This document shows, piece by piece, positions 59,424 to 64,000 of a stretch of DNA of 64,000 nt. The notes under the pieces are model-generated. The model worked only from the letters and a program-made list of their open reading frames with translations. It did no database searches and was not told the origin of the DNA. The translations under genes were made by a program, and so were the position numbers. The stretch is from Adiantum capillus-veneris. Lineage: Eukaryota; Streptophyta; Polypodiopsida; Polypodiales; Pteridaceae. Within the stretch, counting starts at the first letter, position 1; each line of letters begins with the position of its first letter. The stretch is taken from assembly GCA_014529385.2 (NCBI GenBank), contig CM043942.1, forward strand, positions 56,295,340-56,359,339, given 5' to 3'.

Positions 59424-60612
59424 CTCCCTTTACACAAAGGGAATGAGGGACACATGTCAGCTCCCTAGCCCAGATGCCCACAAGGTGTGCCCAGTTTCTA
59501 TTGGATGACCCTTGAAGTGGACCAATGAGAATTAAGCTAGAGTAAATCTAGTTTAATTAATTTAAAAACATTTAATAAAAGAAACCAATGAGAATTAAGT
59601 ATCCTAGAAGACTATTGGGCATCTCCCAAGGGGTCCAATGAGCATTCAAGAGCCCAATGGCTTGCCTGATTCTTATTGGCCAGGAGGCAAAGGGGTCCAA
59701 TGAGAGTTTAGTTTAATTATTTAATTACCTAAAGATCTCACAAAAGGGGAAAGGGGGACACATGTCAGAAGGCTATCACTTATGCTGCTTAATTGTAATT
59801 GGTTTAACTTGGGGAGGGCCAATGAGGCTGCAGAAAGAGCAAATAGCAAGGGGGCTCGCCCAAGAGAGAGAGGGGGCTGATTTTTGCAAGGCATTATCAC
59901 ACACACACTCACACAATCTCAGGTGTGAAGAAAGAGAAGACTATCTCTTCCCAAGCTTTAATGGAGAACTCATCACCTACTCCAAGCTTGTGAGATAGAA
60001 GCCTACATCAACACTCTCTTGGCATGTGGATGCAAATCCAACCAAGAGCCAAGCTTCAATGCATGCTCATCTCCTCTACGAAGCTAATTACTAAGCTAAT
60101 CTATGCTAATATGAGTGATTATGTGAGGAGATGTACATCTTTCTCGTAAGATACTCCTTCTTCCTCTCAATCTACTCTCATACCCTGCTAGCTCTCACCA
60201 TCTTCGAAGGTGTGTGAGGTCTTGGGTCTGAGAACGGGGATAATTCAAGTTGTGTTTGTTAAGTGTTTTGCTTAGTGCATGAAGCTTTCATCTTCATTGC
60301 ACTAGCTAGTCTTGAAGGAACACAAAGAATTGTATTGTACAATGTCTCTCTTGATGAGAGAAACCATAATACAAATCCTTTTGGAGGGGGGACCGGCTCC
60401 ATGCAAATCCGGTCCTTAACTGTTGTCATTAGCTTAATTTCTCTCTCTTTTGAAAGTATTGTCGATGCTATCTAACTAGGTGTTATGCTTTTTGTTTCTC
60501 TCTCCACCCAAGCACTCTTGTAATTCTCATTAGGAATCTATTCTAATGAAATGCCCACTATGTTCATGCTAATTTCCGCTACACATAAGTTATTAGGCCA
60601 TTAAATGTTACA
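59006..60612 (+). repeat. 3' LTR of C
   Basis: Preceded by the purine tract CAAGAGAGAGG (58992-59002). Pairs with 51840-53433 throughout. CA microsatellite at 59394-59420, longer than in the partner. Confidence 0.93.
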
Positions 60613-62189
60613 TAATGTTGCAAAATTTCAGGTCTACGCCTAGAAATAGCACGAAAAGACTCAAATTCACTCAATCCAACTAGGGAGTAAGCCTAAGAGT
60701 TGTCGGAACCATTGGGTAAGCTCAAGGACACTTCGAGGTAAAAATTTCAAGAATTTGATCAAAACTCAGATTATTTACTTTTTCTTGACTTTTTAGGCCA
60801 AACTAAGTTTTGACTTGATTCATAGGCTTAAAACACATCATAAAAGGACCGTCCTTGAGAAAATTTCAAAAAAGTGCTCATTTCAAGCCTCAAGTTAATA
60901 ATCGTGATTATTAACTTTTTGCTATAATTTGGCCAAGGCTCATATCATTGACTCATTGCATATGTACAAACAACTTTTGTAAAGGCCCAAGAGATTTGGA
61001 TCACTAAACTGACAAAAAACTGGGTGAAAACTAAAGTTTGTACTGACTTTTTGAATCTTGAGTGTGAATAGAGGAAAAATTTATCCAAACTTATTGAAAA
61101 TTGATTCATAGGCTTATATTGATGTGATAAACATGTGTATATGCTCAGTTCACCAAAAAATTGCAAAAATTTGACAAAAGTAAATAATTGAAATTATTTA
61201 CATCTGCCCTGTTTTTGAACTTTTTTGACCAAGTTGACATACCACTAGCTTTACCATGTTGTAATAAGTCCACAAATCAAATTTGGTAAGATTTGGATCA
61301 TTGGGGTGAAAACTGTGGCAAAAATTGCAAAGTTAGTCTGCAGAAAGATAATTGATGACTACTTGACCAGAAATTGTCCAAACTTGATGAAAATTGGCTA
61401 GTGGCCTTAATATAAGGTGCTTAATAGATCTGTGTCAAATTTGGGACAAAAATTTACAAAAAAGTATCAAAAGTAAATAATCGTGATTATTTACATTTGC
61501 TTCAAAACTTGGTGATTTTGCAAATTTGAGTATACCAAACGGTCAAGCACATCAATTGAACCCCACAAATCAATTTAGGTGAAATTTGGACCACAAAAGT
61601 TAAACCTAAGCCAGATTCTCGAAATCAGAGTCTGCGGACACGAAACAGTGGGTAAACTTGATCAAATTTTGTCCAAACTTGTTGAAACTTTCCCAAGGGC
61701 TTTAACAAATTGTATACTTGCCAAACCAATCTAGAAAGTGCAAAAAAGTGACAAAAGTAAATAATCGTGATTATTTACTTCTGCTATTCAGAGACTTCAA
61801 ATTTGACTTTTGGGCTTATACAATGTTAGACCAACATAAAATAAGGCCACTGGGAAATTTTGGGTTCAATTGGATCAAAATTGGTACAGATACACTCAGT
61901 TTACAGATTGCATATTAAACCTTCGATTTTGCTAAGCTGAATCTGAAAGTCAAAATTTCGACTTCCATAGCACGAATTGAAGTGAAATACGGAGACCAAT
62001 CACTAGAGTTCTCAAGAGCTCTACTGTCCCTATAGAAAAATAGCTAATTTGACAAATTTTGTACAGGAATCAGGTTGTAGACGAGGAATAAGTGGCTTGA
62101 CAGAAAGTTGCAATTGAGTCAAGTGGAAATTGACGACAAGTCAATCCCACGTGAGTAGTCTATGCAGGGCTTCATACGTCTATATGAAC
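60613..62189 (+). other. Leader of B after C
   Basis: Homologous to 38131-39763 and continuous across the point where M is inserted in A, so it gives the empty site for M. Four palindromes are present. Non-coding. Confidence 0.85.
60894..61778. repeat. Four ATAATCGTGATTAT-type palindromes (B leader)
   Basis: At 60894-60915, 61180-61201 (decayed centre), 61473-61494 and 61757-61778; spacings 286, 293 and 284 bp, the same as in A. Confidence 0.92.
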
Positions 62190-64000
62190 CTTAGATCCGG
62201 TCGTGTAATAGGAAATCAAGGCCTATTCGGGGGAAACACCAGTAGAGTATCCACTGAAGAAAGCGTGAATCAAGGCAATTCCTTGCACACAATTCCTGAA
62301 GAAGTCTCAGACACTTTTTTAGATTCAACATCCGAAATGTCTTCTTACTCGACTCACTCTAAAACCGGAACTACAATGCACTATAAGCATATACTCTCTT
62401 TTTACAAGACTAATCGTCATGGAGCCCAGGTTTACTTGGATCCTAACGAAGAGTATGCTATTCGCATTGATGATCATGGTATTGAGTTCAAAGAAGAGGT
62501 TAGGGCAAACAAACAAGGAAAAATGTACATGGATCGAAACGGAACTCAATATGTATAGGTTGAAAATCCTGATATGGTAGACAAATGGGGCTTAGAAGTG
62601 AACACTATAATCCCGGATATGTCAGCAAAAGAAGAACCACCAACATTGGAATTCGAGGGATATGATCAAGTAGACTTGAAGCCCTTGAAACGGCTTAGTA
62701 CGGATAATCCTAGGATCGGAGTCTATTGCTGGGAAGATAGAAACATAACAGATCTTTTGTGGACTTCTCATGCTAGACCAGGACAATTAACGGCCATGAA
62801 GATCATCTATATCTTCAAAATCAAAGATAAGGGATCTGCGGATCTACCAACTTACTTATTTAGGGATGGTTATAACAACAACTTTGTTATGATACTCCTG
62901 AGGAGGTAGAACAAACCAAATACCATGGGTATTCCATAGGGATTGGATATTCGGTCAAGGACCGAAAACCACTCCAAGAGACGAACATCGTGAGAGATCA
63001 TCTGAGAGTAATGTGAAGAAACCAAAAACCACCTCATCTCGTAGAAAAACGGGTGTCACTTAGGTTAGTCCAGGCCTACATGAGTCACTATTTCCGATAG
63101 ACCGGTTTGAAGGACTCAGAACAGGACCAACTCCTAGAAGACCTGGAGTTGAACCAAATAGACGTGTCAGACTAGCTGATTTCCAAAAATGGGTCAGAAA
63201 ATACAGTGGATCAGGGGATCCATATGACCACTTAGCAAGCTTCAAGCAAGTGCTAAGAGCGGAGCGTATATTTGATTTCCATACTCAATTCGAAGGGTTT
63301 GGAATGACATTAGAAGGAGAAGCTTTGACATGGTTCCAAAACATTCCACCAAGGTCAATTATGGATTTAAATACATTAGCTCAAGGATTTGTAGCTGCTT
63401 GTTCTAAAACGGGGATTAAACATAATACGCTAGCTCAAATCTATAGCTTTAAACAGAAACATGGTGAGTCTATTAGGGATTGTACAACTCAAATGAAACA
63501 ATACATTGCCAGATGCCCAGAGATGGAGATACCTGCAGAGGAGCGACTTGTTTCATTGTTTCTGGAGGGACTGTTAAACAAAGAACTTCATGCTATACTC
63601 TATAGTAAAAAGCATACAACCCTAGAGGCGTGTGTGTTTGATGCTATCGACCTAGGAGACAATTGTGAGATCTTTAATGAAGAGGATGTCCCTAAGGATA
63701 ACCAAAGCGAGAAGACTGTATCCACAAAACCAGCACAAGTGGAAACGGCTGCTGCGGCACCACTCTCAACCATAGAAGATATGCTAAAAAGGATGAATGA
63801 CATGATGAACAATATGCAAAAAGCACCTATGAGAGGACCAAGACAGGGGATATCCCCACAGGGACAACCAATTAGGCCACAAACATGGTGTGCAATCGAG
63901 GGGAAATGGACCAACCACGAGACCCACGAGTGCTACTTCAGACCAAAGTATGATGGGAATATTCAGTACGTGCCCATGAGGCACAAGGACAACCCATGTA
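62190..64000 (+). mobile_element. B gag region (runs off the window)
   Basis: MNLRSGRVIGNQGLFGG start, then KPLKRLSTDNPRIGVYCWED (about 62680), the capsid FEGFGMTLEGEALTWFQNIP (about 63285-63350), and FKQKHGESIRDC. The order and text follow A closely. It ends in the post-capsid linker at the window edge. Broken in a few places. Confidence 0.82.

Larger units (their letters stand above)
51840..60612 (+). mobile_element. C: Ty3/gypsy chromovirus, nearly whole
   Basis: LTRs 51840-53433 (1594 bp) and 59006-60612 (1607 bp), flanked by an imperfect target duplication (GAAGG/TAATG; the uninterrupted A copy reads TAAGG). Interior: tRNA-iMet primer site, gag, CCHC, protease, RT, RNase H, integrase and a chromodomain-like end. 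It looks nearly whole, with a handful of breaks. LTRs differ at about 34 of 1590 positions by hand count (about 2.1%). Confidence 0.9.
50835..64000 (+). mobile_element. B: Ty3/gypsy OTA element of the A family, split by C
   Basis: Pieces 50835-51839 and 60613-64000. LTR (probably from TGTTTGTTGCAATG at 50849 to 51419), tRNA-Asp-type primer site, leader with palindromes, gag starting MNLRSGRV, running off the right edge. It is interrupted by chromovirus C. Leader and gag are highly similar to A, with fewer visible interruptions in the part shown. Confidence 0.85.

Overview
The window looks like repeat-dominated intergenic DNA from a large plant nuclear genome, probably a flowering plant. The evidence is a stack of plant-type Ty3/gypsy elements (OTA/Tat-like, one with the second archaeal-type RNase H of the Tat lineage), a chromodomain chromovirus, a degraded Ty1/copia family, a foldback MITE and long CT/GA microsatellites. 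I found no host protein gene, tRNA, rRNA or other cellular RNA gene. Almost every open frame belongs to a retroelement fossil or is a chance frame in repeats.

Layout. 1-8942: 5' part of a minus-strand OTA-type Ty3 element (E1) running off the left edge; its 5' LTR carries a MITE and a CT microsatellite. 8943-12065: heavily decayed coding-like DNA, an LTR-like block and a Ty3 RNase H-integrase remnant. 12090-17450: minus-strand copia remnants with very short LTRs (E truncated, D with both LTRs). D sits in the LTR of a plus-strand Ty3 element A. 17451-46510: element A, split by M (18138-38130, plus, 5-bp target duplication AGGTC), which is itself split by N (24329-35527, minus, Tat lineage, 2.7-kb LTRs). 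Distal A is patchy: protease, a foreign protease-like piece, a GA tract and an integrase piece. 46511-50340: unrecognised DNA, then the 3' half of a minus-strand element P (integrase, a post-integrase frame, polypurine tract, LTR). 50341-64000: a leader fragment, then element B of the A family running off the right edge and split by chromovirus C (51840-60612).

Relative ages from hand counts of LTR differences: N about 1.5%, C about 2.1%, M about 3.4%, D near 18%. This agrees with the nesting order (N younger than M). At the grass rate of 1.3e-8 per site per year that gives roughly 0.6, 0.8 and 1.3 million years for N, C and M; slower woody-plant rates would make them several times older.

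The most interesting signal is in the untranslated leaders of A, B and E1. Each has diverged tandem units of about 285-296 bp, and each unit carries a palindrome of about 18-22 bp around an ATCGYGAT-like core. The A/B family and E1 use different palindromes but the same spacing and core, which suggests a conserved dimerisation, packaging or chromatin-binding leader signal. A second notable point is that M and C, which are unrelated, inserted about 15-20 bp apart in the same leader position of A and B.
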